A stretch of 37,076 nt of DNA from Holosporaceae bacterium (GCA_031288395.1 JAITRM010000035.1:1-37076), one strand, 5' to 3'. Counted from the first letter of the stretch, positions 25,656 through 35,580 are shown. Made by a program: numbers and translations. Notes: generated by a model from the letters alone, not told the origin.

Positions 25656-27380
25656 TTGATAGATAAAATTGTTTCAGTAGCCAATAAAGTTTGGAAAGTT
25701 CAGACCGCGAAAATGGAGTGCGTGGATGCGGACGCTTTGATTGCCGCTATTGCGCAAAATAGAGGGATCGAAAACCTTGACGCTTTTCTCCATACAACTT
25801 TGGAAAGCGCTATGCCGGATCCATTTGTTTTCATAGATCTGGAAAAGGCCGCTTCTCGGATAGCGGAAGCCATAAAAAATGAACAGCAAATCGCGATTCT
25901 GGGAGACTACGACGTTGACGGGGTCGCTTCCGTGTCAATTTTTGTTAATTTTTTAAAGCATTTGGGCGCAAGCTTCTCATACTCCATACCAAATAGAACG
26001 GGGGAAGGTTATGGTCTCAACGTAAACGCTCTGGATAAGCACAAGAATTGCTTGATAGTTGCAGTGGATTGTGGTTCCAATTCACAGGAAGAGCTGCTCT
26101 ACGCAAAAGATCATGGTCTGGAGGTAATAGTCATTGACCATCACAAAATGTCCGCCTTGCCGGCTGCGTTCGCTCTGGTTAATCCTCACAGACCAGATGA
26201 AAAAGATGACTACAAGCACCTCTGCGCGACCGGATTGGCTTTTATGTGCCTGATTGGCGTCGACAAATTGCTCCGAGAATCTGGTTTTTACCAGGATAGG
26301 AGAGAGCCGCCTCTGATGGAATATCTGGATTTAGTGGCATTGGCAACCGTTTGTGACGTCGTCAGCCTAACGGGCCTGAATAGGGCGTTTGTGTCGACCG
26401 GCATCAAGGTCATTCGGCAAAGAAAAAATCTCGGCATTGACGCTCTAGCCGCTTTGTATAAAGGCCATGAAATCACGGCCGAAACCATTTCATTTTTTTT
26501 CGGACCAAGGTTGAATGCCGCGGGCCGGATATCTTCTGCCGATATGAGCGTAAGGCTTCTTACCACCGGCAATCCCATCGAAGCTAAAAAGATAGCCAAG
26601 GACCTGGATAATTTGAACAGAGAACGCCAAATGCTTGAGCAGAAAATTATGGAGGAGGTCGCCCCATCCGTGGATGAAAATTTGAATTTCATTTGCTCCT
26701 ATCATCCGGAGTGGCATGTTGGCGTTATTGGCATTGTGGCGGGACGACTGAAGGAGAAATATAATAGGCTCAGCATCATAATTTCTAGAGATAGCAATGG
26801 CAAGGGCAAGGGCAAGGCTTCCTGTCGATCGGTGGATGGCGTTGATTTATCGGAACTCATTCACAAAGGAATTCAATGCGGAATCATCAGTTCCGGTGGA
26901 GGACACGCTCTGGCGGCTGGTTTTTCCATCGAAATCGACAAAATCAACGCTTTGGTGGAATTTTTAAAAACAGAAATACGGCATGAAACACCTGTTCCAG
27001 AGATACAAGCCGACTGTTTCTTGGATCTGGAATCCCTATCAGTGGATTTGCTCCAATCCATTTCGGCGCTGGAGCCGTTCGGCATGGGCAATAAGCGCCC
27101 AAAATTTGTTATCCCGAACGTCAGGATATCTTTCTCAAGGGTGGTGGGAGAAAATCACATAGCGGCGACTTTGCAGGATGAGAAGGGAAATTCTCTGCGA
27201 GCTATAGCCTTCAAGTCGCTGAATACTGAGTTGGGAGACGCACTTCTAAACGAAAGAAGGCCCGTCAGCGCCGTCGGGGCCTGCGTAATAGCTTCCTGGA
27301 AAGATGAAAGATACGTCAGTTTTCAACTGGAAGATTTGGCGATTAAGGAAAATAATTTACAATCCGCAGGATTGACGTAG
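25656..27380 (+). CDS. recJ: Single-stranded-DNA exonuclease RecJ
   Basis: A 574-residue 5'-3' exonuclease for recombinational and mismatch repair. The DHH phosphoesterase core has GDYDVDGVAS (Asp84 onward), VAVDCGSNS and VIDHHKMS (161-166). The DHHA1 part contains SSGGGHALAAGFSIE, and an OB-like C-terminal domain follows. The first usable codon is TTG at 25656, without a clear ribosome-binding site. The protein from this point has the expected N-terminus, so a TTG start seems right but is not certain. rlmB-like follows five bases after the stop. Confidence 0.94.
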   Translation: MIDKIVSVANKVWKVQTAKMECVDADALIAAIAQNRGIENLDAFLHTTLESAMPDPFVFIDLEKAASRIAEAIKNEQQIAILGDYDVDGVASVSIFVNFLKHLGASFSYSIPNRTGEGYGLNVNALDKHKNCLIVAVDCGSNSQEELLYAKDHGLEVIVIDHHKMSALPAAFALVNPHRPDEKDDYKHLCATGLAFMCLIGVDKLLRESGFYQDRREPPLMEYLDLVALATVCDVVSLTGLNRAFVSTGIKVIRQRKNLGIDALAALYKGHEITAETISFFFGPRLNAAGRISSADMSVRLLTTGNPIEAKKIAKDLDNLNRERQMLEQKIMEEVAPSVDENLNFICSYHPEWHVGVIGIVAGRLKEKYNRLSIIISRDSNGKGKGKASCRSVDGVDLSELIHKGIQCGIISSGGGHALAAGFSIEIDKINALVEFLKTEIRHETPVPEIQADCFLDLESLSVDLLQSISALEPFGMGNKRPKFVIPNVRISFSRVVGENHIAATLQDEKGNSLRAIAFKSLNTELGDALLNERRPVSAVGACVIASWKDERYVSFQLEDLAIKENNLQSAGLT

Positions 27381-27385
27381 GCGTA

Positions 27386-28111
27386 ATGTGGATATACGGC
27401 AGACATGCGGTAAAGTCCGCTTTGCTCAACGAAAAGCGGGAGATTTTGCGGCTTGTGCTGCTGGAGTCTTTCAAGGATTTTTCGGATAAATGCAGCAGAT
27501 CGTCGCTGAAACCAGAGTTTGTGGATAAAAATTTCTTCAATTCCACATTTGGAAGGGACGCAATCCATCAGGGTTGCGCCGTTCTGGTAAAAAATTTACG
27601 GGAGCCTTGCATCGGAGAGCTGCTGGAGAATGAATCGGATCATCGTCCATTTGTGCTTCTGGATCAGGTTACGGACCCGCAAAATGTTGGCGGCATTCTG
27701 CGCGCTGCGGCTGTTTTCGGAGCGCGTGCGGTGGTTGTTCAGGACCGCAACAGTCCGGAGTTGACTCCTGCGATAGCTAAAGTGGCTTCCGGAGCCATTG
27801 AGACGGTTCCCTTGATCCGGGTCGCAAATTTGGTCGGCGCCATAAGTAGTCTGAAGAAGCGCGGATTCTGGTGCGTAGGATTGGACGAAAAATCAGAGCA
27901 GAAAATTCAGGAAATATCACTGCTTGGAAATTTCGTTTTTGTGATCGGCAGCGAAGGCGGCGGCATAAGGAGATTAACCCGAGAATCCTGCGATTTTCTG
28001 GTGCATTTGCCGGCCTTTGGGAACTTCACAACGCTAAACGCAGCCCAGGCCGCCACCATTGCGCTGTATGAATTTTTGCGCCAGAATCAAAACAACGTGG
28101 AGAAACGATAA
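27386..28111 (+). CDS. rlmB: RNA 2'-O-methyltransferase, TrmH/SpoU family, RlmB-like
   Basis: A 241-residue SPOUT methyltransferase that uses S-adenosylmethionine in a deep trefoil knot. The small N-terminal substrate domain begins WIYGRHAVKSALLNEKR. The knot motifs are DQVTDPQNVGGILRAAAVFGA (motif 1), VIGSEGGGIRRL (motif 2) and TTLNAAQAATIALYEF (motif 3). The family's usual target for this type is G2251 of 23S rRNA. Motif 3 departs from the classical SLNVSVAAGI, so a related rRNA or tRNA target cannot be excluded. plsY starts at the very next base after its stop. Confidence 0.85.
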   Translation: MWIYGRHAVKSALLNEKREILRLVLLESFKDFSDKCSRSSLKPEFVDKNFFNSTFGRDAIHQGCAVLVKNLREPCIGELLENESDHRPFVLLDQVTDPQNVGGILRAAAVFGARAVVVQDRNSPELTPAIAKVASGAIETVPLIRVANLVGAISSLKKRGFWCVGLDEKSEQKIQEISLLGNFVFVIGSEGGGIRRLTRESCDFLVHLPAFGNFTTLNAAQAATIALYEFLRQNQNNVEKR

Positions 28112-28699
28112 ATGACGCAATATTTTTACCCGCTGCTGGCTTATATGCTGGGCTCGATTCCGTTTGGTGTGATTCTTTCGAATCTATTTGGAAAGGGCAA
28201 GCTGAGAAAAACTGGATCGAAGAACATAGGAGCCACGAATGTTCTTAGAACTCAAGGAAAATTATTGGGAGCGCTGACATTTGGCATGGATTTTCTAAAG
28301 GGCTTCGGGGCCTGCTATTTTTTGCGCGGCAGCGATGAAATTTTAAATCTTATGACCATTGCGGCGCCGGTTTTGGGGCACATTTTTCCCGTTTGGTTAA
28401 AATTTAAAGGAGGGAAGGGTATATCGACCTATTTCGGAGTCCTCTGCGCCACAAATATTTTCACTTTCTGGTCTGTTTTGGCGATTTGGCTAGTAACGTT
28501 TTTTTCCGTAAAAATTTCCTCAGTTGCAGGACTTGTCAGCGTCTTCGCCGGTCTGTTTATTTTTGGCTACGTGGGACACGCGCTTTGTTTGGATTTTGTT
28601 AATCAATTGTATGTTCTAATTGCGCTGGTCGTTTTGATCTTCTTCCGACATCAAGAAAACCTGAAACGACTGTTGAAAAAGAAGGAATTGCGCGCCTAG
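28112..28699 (+). CDS. plsY: Glycerol-3-phosphate acyltransferase PlsY
   Basis: A 195-residue integral membrane enzyme that transfers the acyl group of acyl-phosphate to glycerol-3-phosphate, the first step of phospholipid synthesis. The three family motifs are present: GSIPFG near the start, KFKGGKGISTY in the middle and RHQENLKRLL at the end, spread over about five transmembrane segments. SKNIGATNVLRT is also characteristic. It follows the rlmB-like gene with no gap and is followed by a hairpin before dprA. The plsY-dprA-topA order is common in alphaproteobacteria. Confidence 0.95.
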   Translation: MTQYFYPLLAYMLGSIPFGVILSNLFGKGKLRKTGSKNIGATNVLRTQGKLLGALTFGMDFLKGFGACYFLRGSDEILNLMTIAAPVLGHIFPVWLKFKGGKGISTYFGVLCATNIFTFWSVLAIWLVTFFSVKISSVAGLVSVFAGLFIFGYVGHALCLDFVNQLYVLIALVVLIFFRHQENLKRLLKKKELRA

Positions 28700-28725
28700 A
28701 TCGAAGACGGTTCGATCTTCGTTTT
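28698..28725 (+). terminator. Hairpin with T-rich tail after plsY (terminator or attenuator)
   Basis: AGATCGAA (28698-28705) and TTCGATCT (28711-28718) form a perfect 8-bp stem with a 5-base loop GACGG, followed by TCG and TTTT (28722-28725). The stem begins in the plsY stop codon. It lies 14 bases before the dprA start, so it probably reduces rather than abolishes readthrough into dprA-topA. Confidence 0.45.
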
Positions 28726-28739
28726 CGGGGGATTGAATT

Positions 28740-29846
28740 GTGTTGTCGAAGGAAGAAAAACTAGCAAGATTGAGGTTGGCCCGCAGCGAGGCAGTCGGTT
28801 CCTCCACCTTTTGGAATTTCATTAACAGGTATGGCAGCGGCGAGAAGGCTTTGCGCGTAATTTCGAAGTCTTCTTCGGGTCCCATTAAAAATTTCGAACT
28901 TTGCAGCGAAGAAAAAATACGAGAAGAAATTAAGGCTATGAAATCCATCGGAGGCCGGTTCGTCTTTTTCGAGGATGAGCTCTTCCCACCGCTACTGCGG
29001 AACACTCCGGATCCGCCGCCGGTGCTGTCTTTTTTGGGAAACAAGGAAAGGACGCTTTCATTTTACAAGAAAAACATGATTTCCATAGTGGGAGCTAGAA
29101 ATGCTTCCATACACGCCAGCAGGTTTTGTCTCTTGCTATCTGAGGAATTGAGTCGGCGCGACGTGGCCGTTGTCTCGGGCCTTGCGAGGGGCATAGATGC
29201 CAGCGCTCATCAAGGAAGTCTTGAAAATGGAACCGTTGCCGTTTTGGCTTGCGGCGTAAACGTTGCCTATCCGCAGGAAAATCTTAAACTGTACGGCGAA
29301 ATCATAAAAAAGGGTGGCATTTTCGCCGAAATGCCACTTGATACGACTCCTCAGCCTCAATTATTCCCCCGAAGGAATCGCATCATCGCCGGTATGTCCC
29401 ATGGAACGGTTGTCATTGAAGCGGCAGAACAGTCTGGATCCCTAATAACGGCGAAAATGGCGCTGGAGTATGATCGAGACGTTTTTGCGGTTCCGGGATT
29501 TCCTCTGGATCCGCGAAGCGTTGGCTGCAATAGGCTGCTAAAGGACGGCGCGATCCTGGTTCAAGGCGCTCAGGACGTGCTGGATCATCTGGAAAGCCGA
29601 AAAATTATACAGAATACGCTGTTTGAGAATAAATCCGAGGCCTACAGGATTTCGGACCAGGATCTGGAAAAGCTTCGGAAAAAAATTCTCGATTCGTTGA
29701 GCTCTACACCGATAACTATTGACGAATTGATTTCTTGCATTAAAGTATCCCCCGGGGAAGCGCTTAGTGTGCTTCTGGAATTGGAGCTAGCCAATAAAAT
29801 CGTAAGATTGCACGGGCAGCGCGTCTGCTTGGCTCTTGGCGATTGA
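28740..29846 (+). CDS. dprA: DNA processing protein DprA
   Basis: A 368-residue protein that binds incoming single-stranded DNA and loads RecA during natural transformation. The extended Rossmann core is complete: MISIVGARNASIHASRF, VVSGLARGIDASAHQGSLEN, RNRIIAGMSHGTVVIEAAE and SGSLITAKMALEYDRDVFAVPG. A C-terminal winged-helix domain follows (TITIDELIS-like, residues about 305-368). The GTG at 28740 has a GGGGGA ribosome-binding site 7 bases upstream. dprA is retained in many non-competent bacteria, so its presence alone does not prove transformability. Confidence 0.94.
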   Translation: MLSKEEKLARLRLARSEAVGSSTFWNFINRYGSGEKALRVISKSSSGPIKNFELCSEEKIREEIKAMKSIGGRFVFFEDELFPPLLRNTPDPPPVLSFLGNKERTLSFYKKNMISIVGARNASIHASRFCLLLSEELSRRDVAVVSGLARGIDASAHQGSLENGTVAVLACGVNVAYPQENLKLYGEIIKKGGIFAEMPLDTTPQPQLFPRRNRIIAGMSHGTVVIEAAEQSGSLITAKMALEYDRDVFAVPGFPLDPRSVGCNRLLKDGAILVQGAQDVLDHLESRKIIQNTLFENKSEAYRISDQDLEKLRKKILDSLSSTPITIDELISCIKVSPGEALSVLLELELANKIVRLHGQRVCLALGD

Positions 29847-29870
29847 TAATTTCTACGGAAGGATAGTCGT

Positions 29871-32201
29871 ATGCGTCTTGTGGTTGTCGAGTCTCCGGCT
29901 AAAGCTAAAACCATTAATAAGTATTTGGGACCGGATTATCGCGTCATGGCGAGCTATGGTCACATTAGAGACCTGCTTTCGAAGGATGGCAGCGTGCAGC
30001 CGGACAATGATTTTTCCATGATATGGGAAGTTAGCCCGCGGGGAAAAAAATGCATTCAGGACATATCTTCGTCGCTGAAAAATTGCAACGAGCTGCTGCT
30101 GGCGACCGATCCGGATAGGGAAGGGGAGGCCATTTCCTGGCACCTGAAAGAAGTCCTCCAGGAGAGCAAAAAGTTAAACGTCCCTTTTCGGAGAATAGTT
30201 TTTCATGAGATTACCAAGAGCGCCATCAAGGACGCCATCGCTCATCCCCGGGATATAGATTCGTCGCTGGTGGACGCCTACCTGGCGCGGCGCGCGCTGG
30301 ATTATCTGGTTGGATTCACGTTATCGCCGATTTTATGGCGAAAGCTTCCCGGCAGCAAATCCGCCGGAAGAGTTCAATCCGTCGCCCTCCGGATGATATC
30401 GGAACGAGAGGCCGAAATAGAGGCGTTCGAGAAGAAAGAATACTGGTCCATCGAAGGAAAATTTCAGGCTAAAAACAAGAAAATTTTTGATGCAAGGTTG
30501 ATCGGTTATCAAGGTGAAAAGCTGGACAAATTCTCGATTGTCAACGATAAGCAAGCGAATTCTCTAAAAGAGTCGCTGCAGAATCAACAATTTTCAGTAA
30601 TATCTGTGGAAACCAAGCGAGTGAAGCGCAATCCGGCTCCGGCCTTCATCACTTCCACAATTCAACAGGAGGCTTCCCGCAAACTCGGATTCAGCGCCAA
30701 GAAAACGATGCAATTGGCGCAAAATTTGTACGAAGGCATAAACATTGACGGAGAAACGGTTGCTCTCATCACATACATGAGAACCGATAGCGTGAATTTA
30801 TCCCGGGAAGCGATGGAAAAAATTAGAGAATTAATTGGCGAAAAATATGGGAAGGCCTTTTTGCCGGAAAAGCCGCGGTTTTACCAGACTAAGGTGAAAA
30901 ATGCTCAGGAGGCCCACGAGGCCATCCGTCCGGTTGACGTGACCATAACTCCTGAGTCGCTGTTGGGAAAAGTGAGCGCCGATCTTCAAAAACTGTACAA
31001 TTTGGTTTGGAAGCGGGCTGTAGCCTCCCAAATGTCTTCTGCGGAATTCGACCAGATGCAGGTGGATATCTCCGACGACAAAAAAGACGTTTTCCGCGCC
31101 AACGGCAGCGTCATTGCCTTCGAGGGATTTCTGAAAGTTTACGTGGAGGGAAGGGACGAACCTCCGGAAGACGACCCGGAGGGCCTTTTGCCTCCGCTGG
31201 CCAAGGGCGATCAGACTCCGTTGCAGAATCTGGACGCGATTCAGCATTTTACGACTCCTCCGCCGCGCTTTTCGGAAGCAAGTCTGGTAAAGAAAATGGA
31301 GGAACTCGGCATCGGGAGGCCCTCCACCTATGCAACCATTCTTCAGGTGCTCCAGGATCGCGGCTACGTGAAATTGGAGAAAAAACTTTTTGTGCCGGAG
31401 ATTCGCGGTCGCCTGGTGACGTCGTTTCTCATGAGCTTTTTTGGCAAATATTTGGAATATGGCTTTACGGCGGATCTGGAACAGTCTCTGGACGATGTTT
31501 CCAACGGAAAAAAGCCGAGAAACGAGGTTCTGAAAAATTTCTGGAACGGATTCTGCGTGAATGTAGCCGAAACTAAAGAAATAAAAATTTCCGACGTTAT
31601 CGATAAGCTCAACGAATCGCTGGCTTCGCTGTTGTTTGCCAGCGGAGACAGCAAAAAAATCTCTCGAGAATGTCCGGAATGCAAACAGGGAGAACTGAGC
31701 CTGAAGATCGGTCGGTTTGGATCCTTTATCGGCTGCTCGCGCTATCCGGAGTGTAAATATGTCAAGAAATTGGATTCTTCTCCCGCTTCGGAAGGCGATG
31801 ATGCAGTAGCTCAGTCTTCAGAATACCCTAAATTCCTTGGAGTCGATCCCTCAGATCAGGCAGAAATTACCCTGAGAAAGGGACCCTACGGCCTATACAT
31901 TCAAAAAGACAAGAAAAACGAAGAAACCGGCCAAAAATCCAGCCAAAAGAAAGCCAAGGAAAAGCCGCCGCGCGCCTCCGTTCCAAAATTTATTGCGCCC
32001 GGCGACGTGAATCTCGATCTGGCCATTTCTCTGCTGCGGATGCCCAAGATTTTGGGCCAACACGACGGCGAAGACGTGAAGATTGGCATCGGAAGATTTG
32101 GTCCCTACGTGCTCTTCAGGGGAAAATACACATCCATCCGCAAACAGGAAACGATTTTTAGCATGAATCTGGAAGACGCCGTCAAGCTGCTGAAAAATTA
32201 G
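29871..32201 (+). CDS. topA: DNA topoisomerase I
   Basis: A 776-residue type IA topoisomerase that relaxes negative supercoils. The TOPRIM domain shows VVVESPAKAKTI and ATDPDREGEAISWHL (DPD at 80-82). The active-site tyrosine is Tyr302 in ALITYMRTDSVNLS, and the SAGRVQSVALR segment is present. One four-cysteine zinc motif is clear (CPECKQGEL...GCSRYPECKY, residues about 600-630), followed by basic, lysine-rich repeats of the alphaproteobacterial C-terminal type (IGRFGPYVLFRGKYTSI). GGAAGG precedes the ATG by about 7 bases. Confidence 0.96.
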   Translation: MRLVVVESPAKAKTINKYLGPDYRVMASYGHIRDLLSKDGSVQPDNDFSMIWEVSPRGKKCIQDISSSLKNCNELLLATDPDREGEAISWHLKEVLQESKKLNVPFRRIVFHEITKSAIKDAIAHPRDIDSSLVDAYLARRALDYLVGFTLSPILWRKLPGSKSAGRVQSVALRMISEREAEIEAFEKKEYWSIEGKFQAKNKKIFDARLIGYQGEKLDKFSIVNDKQANSLKESLQNQQFSVISVETKRVKRNPAPAFITSTIQQEASRKLGFSAKKTMQLAQNLYEGINIDGETVALITYMRTDSVNLSREAMEKIRELIGEKYGKAFLPEKPRFYQTKVKNAQEAHEAIRPVDVTITPESLLGKVSADLQKLYNLVWKRAVASQMSSAEFDQMQVDISDDKKDVFRANGSVIAFEGFLKVYVEGRDEPPEDDPEGLLPPLAKGDQTPLQNLDAIQHFTTPPPRFSEASLVKKMEELGIGRPSTYATILQVLQDRGYVKLEKKLFVPEIRGRLVTSFLMSFFGKYLEYGFTADLEQSLDDVSNGKKPRNEVLKNFWNGFCVNVAETKEIKISDVIDKLNESLASLLFASGDSKKISRECPECKQGELSLKIGRFGSFIGCSRYPECKYVKKLDSSPASEGDDAVAQSSEYPKFLGVDPSDQAEITLRKGPYGLYIQKDKKNEETGQKSSQKKAKEKPPRASVPKFIAPGDVNLDLAISLLRMPKILGQHDGEDVKIGIGRFGPYVLFRGKYTSIRKQETIFSMNLEDAVKLLKN

Positions 32202-32315
32202 GTGTTGCAGAGAATTTTTATGCCAAATGCAAAAAAAATCTTGTAGTTATGCCCAGATATGGTAATTGAAGGGAAAGGTGGATAAACTGCGGTTGTTTTC
32301 TGCATAGGAGTATGG

Positions 32316-33077
32316 ATGAAAATAACCGTTCTCGGGTGCGGATCGTCTATGGGAGTTCCGGCTCTTAGGTATGGTTGGGGGAACTGCGATTCGCGGAATT
32401 CAAAAAACCGCCGCACCCGCTCCTCCATCATCCTGGAAAGCGAAAATACTTCTCTGCTGGTGGATATGTCGCCGGATTTGCGCCAGCAACTCTTGGGTTA
32501 TGGTTCCCAGAAGGTGGACGCCGTAATTATGACCCACGTGCATTTCGACCACAGCTTCGGCATCAATGAATTGCGGCCGCTGTTCTCAGCGGGAGGCATG
32601 ACGCTGCCCATCTATGCCAGAAAAAACGTGCTGGATGAGATTAATCAGGTATTCTGTTATTTTCTCAAAGATAGCAGCTACGAGCTCTATCGGCCCCACG
32701 TTTGCACGCGCGTTTTGGGAGACAACTTTCTCATCGGCGATATATCCGGCATATGTTTTGAGCAGGATCACGGATTTTCCAGGTCTACCGGCATAAGGAT
32801 TGGAAATTTTGCCTACTGCACAGATGTGGTCACCATGAGTCGGGAGATTTTTGAAAAGCTACGAGATCTGGACGTTTGGATAGTGGAATGTACGTCTTTA
32901 AAAGATGCGACTCCGACCCATGCTCATCTGGATCTGACGCTGCAGTGGATACACGAGCTAAAGCCGCGCCGAGCTTTTCTTACACACATGGGAGCCACCA
33001 TGGATTACGACAAGTTGCTGAAAATTTTGCCAGAAAATGTCAGACCAGCCTACGATGGAATGTCCATTACCGTCTAA
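32316..33077 (+). CDS. Metallo-beta-lactamase-fold hydrolase, PhnP-like
   Basis: A 253-residue metallo-hydrolase. It begins with the PhnP-type sequence VLGCGSSMGVPALRYGWGNC and has the metal motif THVHFDHS (HxHxDH at residues 74-79), a later aspartate in YCTDVVTM and histidines in THAHLDL and LTHMG. Proteins of this group hydrolyse cyclic phosphodiesters; the true substrate here is unknown. GGAG lies five bases before the ATG. The 114-base gap from topA shows no convincing promoter or terminator. The stop codon overlaps the cckA stop from the other strand. Confidence 0.85.
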   Translation: MKITVLGCGSSMGVPALRYGWGNCDSRNSKNRRTRSSIILESENTSLLVDMSPDLRQQLLGYGSQKVDAVIMTHVHFDHSFGINELRPLFSAGGMTLPIYARKNVLDEINQVFCYFLKDSSYELYRPHVCTRVLGDNFLIGDISGICFEQDHGFSRSTGIRIGNFAYCTDVVTMSREIFEKLRDLDVWIVECTSLKDATPTHAHLDLTLQWIHELKPRRAFLTHMGATMDYDKLLKILPENVRPAYDGMSITV

Positions 33078-35554
33078 CTTAGCACTTCTTTTACCTTGCC
33101 GGCCAGTTCTTTCAGATTAAATGGCTTCGATAGGAAATGTACCTTGCTGTCGTTGGCCAGCGATTCCCGGAAGCTGTCCTCTGTGTACCCGGAGATGAAG
33201 ATTACCTTCATATTTGGGTTATGATTTTTTACGTGTCCCATGAGGGTTGGGCCATCCATCCTAGGCATAACCACGTCCGTAATGACCAAATCAATGGTGT
33301 CCGCTTCCTGCCTTATGAATTCCAACGCCGATTCTCCATTGGGGGCTTCTATAACTCGATAACCTTTGTCTCGCAGTGCTCTTGCGCCAAAAGTGCGCAC
33401 TGCGTCTTCGTCTTCCACCAACAAAATCGTGCCGGCTCCCGTGAGATCGACGATTTTATTCTCGTCGGAGTTTTCTTTTGCCATGACAACGGCGCTTTCT
33501 TGGTATGCAATCTTCGGAAAGTAGAGGCTGAATTTCGTGCCGGACCCGACTTCGCTTTCTATGGAAATAAATCCGCCGGTTTGGTTGACTATGCCGTAGA
33601 CAGTTGATAATCCAAGGCCAGTGCCGTGCCCTTTTTCTTTTGTGGAGAAGAATGGATCGAAAATTCTGTGGAGATGTTTCTCCTCTATGCCGCTGCCGGT
33701 GTCAATTACCTCAATCAACACATATTCGCCGGGGGGCATGGTGTCTCCTCGCAAAAATTTTGATTCCCTGGACTTGTAGTTGGAGGTTTGGATGGTTAGA
33801 GCTCCGCCGTCTTTCATGGCGTCTCTGGCGTTAACCGCAAGGTTGATGATGACCTGCTCGAACTGTATCTGATCCACCTTGACGAAGCCCAGGTCTCTCC
33901 CGTGAACGACCTTCAGATCAATCTTCGCCCCCAAAAGCCTCTTCAGCAGAGCGGACAGCTCCACAATCATGTCCGTTACGTTCAAAATTTTCGGCTGCAG
34001 CGTTTGCTGCCGTGAAAATGCCAGAAGCTGCCTCACTAGGTTAGACGCGCGGTTGGCGTTTTGCTTTATTTGCATAATGTCGTTGAATGATTGGTCCGAT
34101 GGCAGGTATTTTTCCAATAGCAGATCGCAATAGCCGATCATTGCCGTCAGAAGGTTATTGAAATCGTGGGCGATTCCTCCGGCAAGCTGTCCCACAGCCT
34201 GCATTTTCTGCGACTGAACAAATTGATGCTGAAGCTCTTTTCTTTCGGTAATATCGATGAAATATATCACCAAGCCATCGTTGTCTTTTGAGCGCTTTGG
34301 GCCGTCCATTTTTGTGGCATAGACCATCACCGTCTGGCGCTTTTCGGTTTTTAATTGAATCTCAAATGGAGCGATGGATTTATATACGGCGCTCAGTAGC
34401 TGATATAGCTTGTCTCGCACCATTTCTCGCTCTTCCTCATAGATGTAGTCCAGAAATGAGTTATTGTCCGGCTGTTCGGTTCCGACGATGGCTTTAAAGG
34501 TGCGATTACAGGCGCTTATGACCTCCGCGCCGTCGGTAATAACTATCCCGACCGGAGCGTCCTCGAATATGTGCTCGAAGTACAGCTTTGTTTTCCCAAG
34601 CGCCTGAATCAGGTCGCCGCTCTGCTGAGTTTCTCTTGTTATCACATATGTTCGAAGACCGTCTGTGTCCTGCAGAATTTGCCTAGCGATTACCTCTATG
34701 CCCTCGCTGACTTCTGATTTCAGCGTGATTTTCGCCGCCAATGCATTGATTAATTTTCCATTTTTGCCGTTGGACGGCAGCGCTTCGCTTTTCTCCTTGA
34801 TCACATATTTTTCAAAATTATTGTGGACTATGTTTTCCACTTTGCTGCCAATCCAGTAGGAAAACGTGTTGTTGCAGAAAACGATGTCGTTGTCTTTGTT
34901 CAAGCAGAAATAACCGATGTTTGAGTTATTGATCATTTCCAACAGAAAGCTGCAACTGGTTTCCAGGGATTCTATTTTTGCGGTGGATGGAGTTAGATCT
35001 ATGATCGTCCAGCCGGAATATCCTCTGTGCTCCGGCAACGGCGACACGGCGATTCTCCACAGCGCCGTGCTATCAGAATGTAGATTCATGGGAACGTCGA
35101 TGTGGGACTGTTTGGAGTTTTCCGCTGCAATCTGCAGAGTGCGAATGGCTTCAACGACCTTAGGATATTTTCCAAAACAGACAATAAAATCTTCGATGGT
35201 TCGTATTTTAAACCCAGGGAACAAATTCTGGGCGACTCGATTGACGAAAATGCATCTGCCTTCCTTCGAGAATACGAAAAAGGCGAACATGGAGGCGTCG
35301 AATCCGTTTATGGCTATGTTTTTCTGGAACGTAATCATGTGATTGTGAGCGTGCATTTTCCTTATTTCTTTGGAAAAAGACATGCAAATTAAACCGGTAA
35401 CGAAAACGGCAATTACGGAACAATAGTTGCCGTCAGCCATGCCTGCAACGAAGGAAAACAGCGCAAAAAACAGGAATGCGCATATCAGCAAGACATGGCG
35501 GAACGGCACGCGTTTTTTTGATAAAAATTTTTCCAGATCGATAAAAAAATCCAT
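33074..35554 (-). CDS. cckA: Hybrid sensor histidine kinase CckA
   Basis: An 826-residue bifunctional kinase/phosphatase that starts the CckA-ChpT-CtrA phosphorelay controlling the alphaproteobacterial cell cycle. Two N-terminal transmembrane helices (about 19-38 and 43-60) are followed by three PAS-like regions (about 85-190, 205-310 and 325-440). The DHp domain carries phospho-acceptor His463 in GGIAHDFNNLLTAMIGYCDL, then come the ATPase domain with GHGTGLGLSTVYGI, and a receiver domain with Asp760 in DLVITDVVMPRMDG. At 826 residues it is longer than the Caulobacter protein (691), chiefly through extra sensory sequence. It lies downstream of the Bax-like gene with a 26-base gap. Confidence 0.93.
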   Translation of the reverse strand: MDFFIDLEKFLSKKRVPFRHVLLICAFLFFALFSFVAGMADGNYCSVIAVFVTGLICMSFSKEIRKMHAHNHMITFQKNIAINGFDASMFAFFVFSKEGRCIFVNRVAQNLFPGFKIRTIEDFIVCFGKYPKVVEAIRTLQIAAENSKQSHIDVPMNLHSDSTALWRIAVSPLPEHRGYSGWTIIDLTPSTAKIESLETSCSFLLEMINNSNIGYFCLNKDNDIVFCNNTFSYWIGSKVENIVHNNFEKYVIKEKSEALPSNGKNGKLINALAAKITLKSEVSEGIEVIARQILQDTDGLRTYVITRETQQSGDLIQALGKTKLYFEHIFEDAPVGIVITDGAEVISACNRTFKAIVGTEQPDNNSFLDYIYEEEREMVRDKLYQLLSAVYKSIAPFEIQLKTEKRQTVMVYATKMDGPKRSKDNDGLVIYFIDITERKELQHQFVQSQKMQAVGQLAGGIAHDFNNLLTAMIGYCDLLLEKYLPSDQSFNDIMQIKQNANRASNLVRQLLAFSRQQTLQPKILNVTDMIVELSALLKRLLGAKIDLKVVHGRDLGFVKVDQIQFEQVIINLAVNARDAMKDGGALTIQTSNYKSRESKFLRGDTMPPGEYVLIEVIDTGSGIEEKHLHRIFDPFFSTKEKGHGTGLGLSTVYGIVNQTGGFISIESEVGSGTKFSLYFPKIAYQESAVVMAKENSDENKIVDLTGAGTILLVEDEDAVRTFGARALRDKGYRVIEAPNGESALEFIRQEADTIDLVITDVVMPRMDGPTLMGHVKNHNPNMKVIFISGYTEDSFRESLANDSKVHFLSKPFNLKELAGKVKEVLS

Positions 35555-35580
35555 AATCCTTCTCGGCTCTTTTGCGAAAA

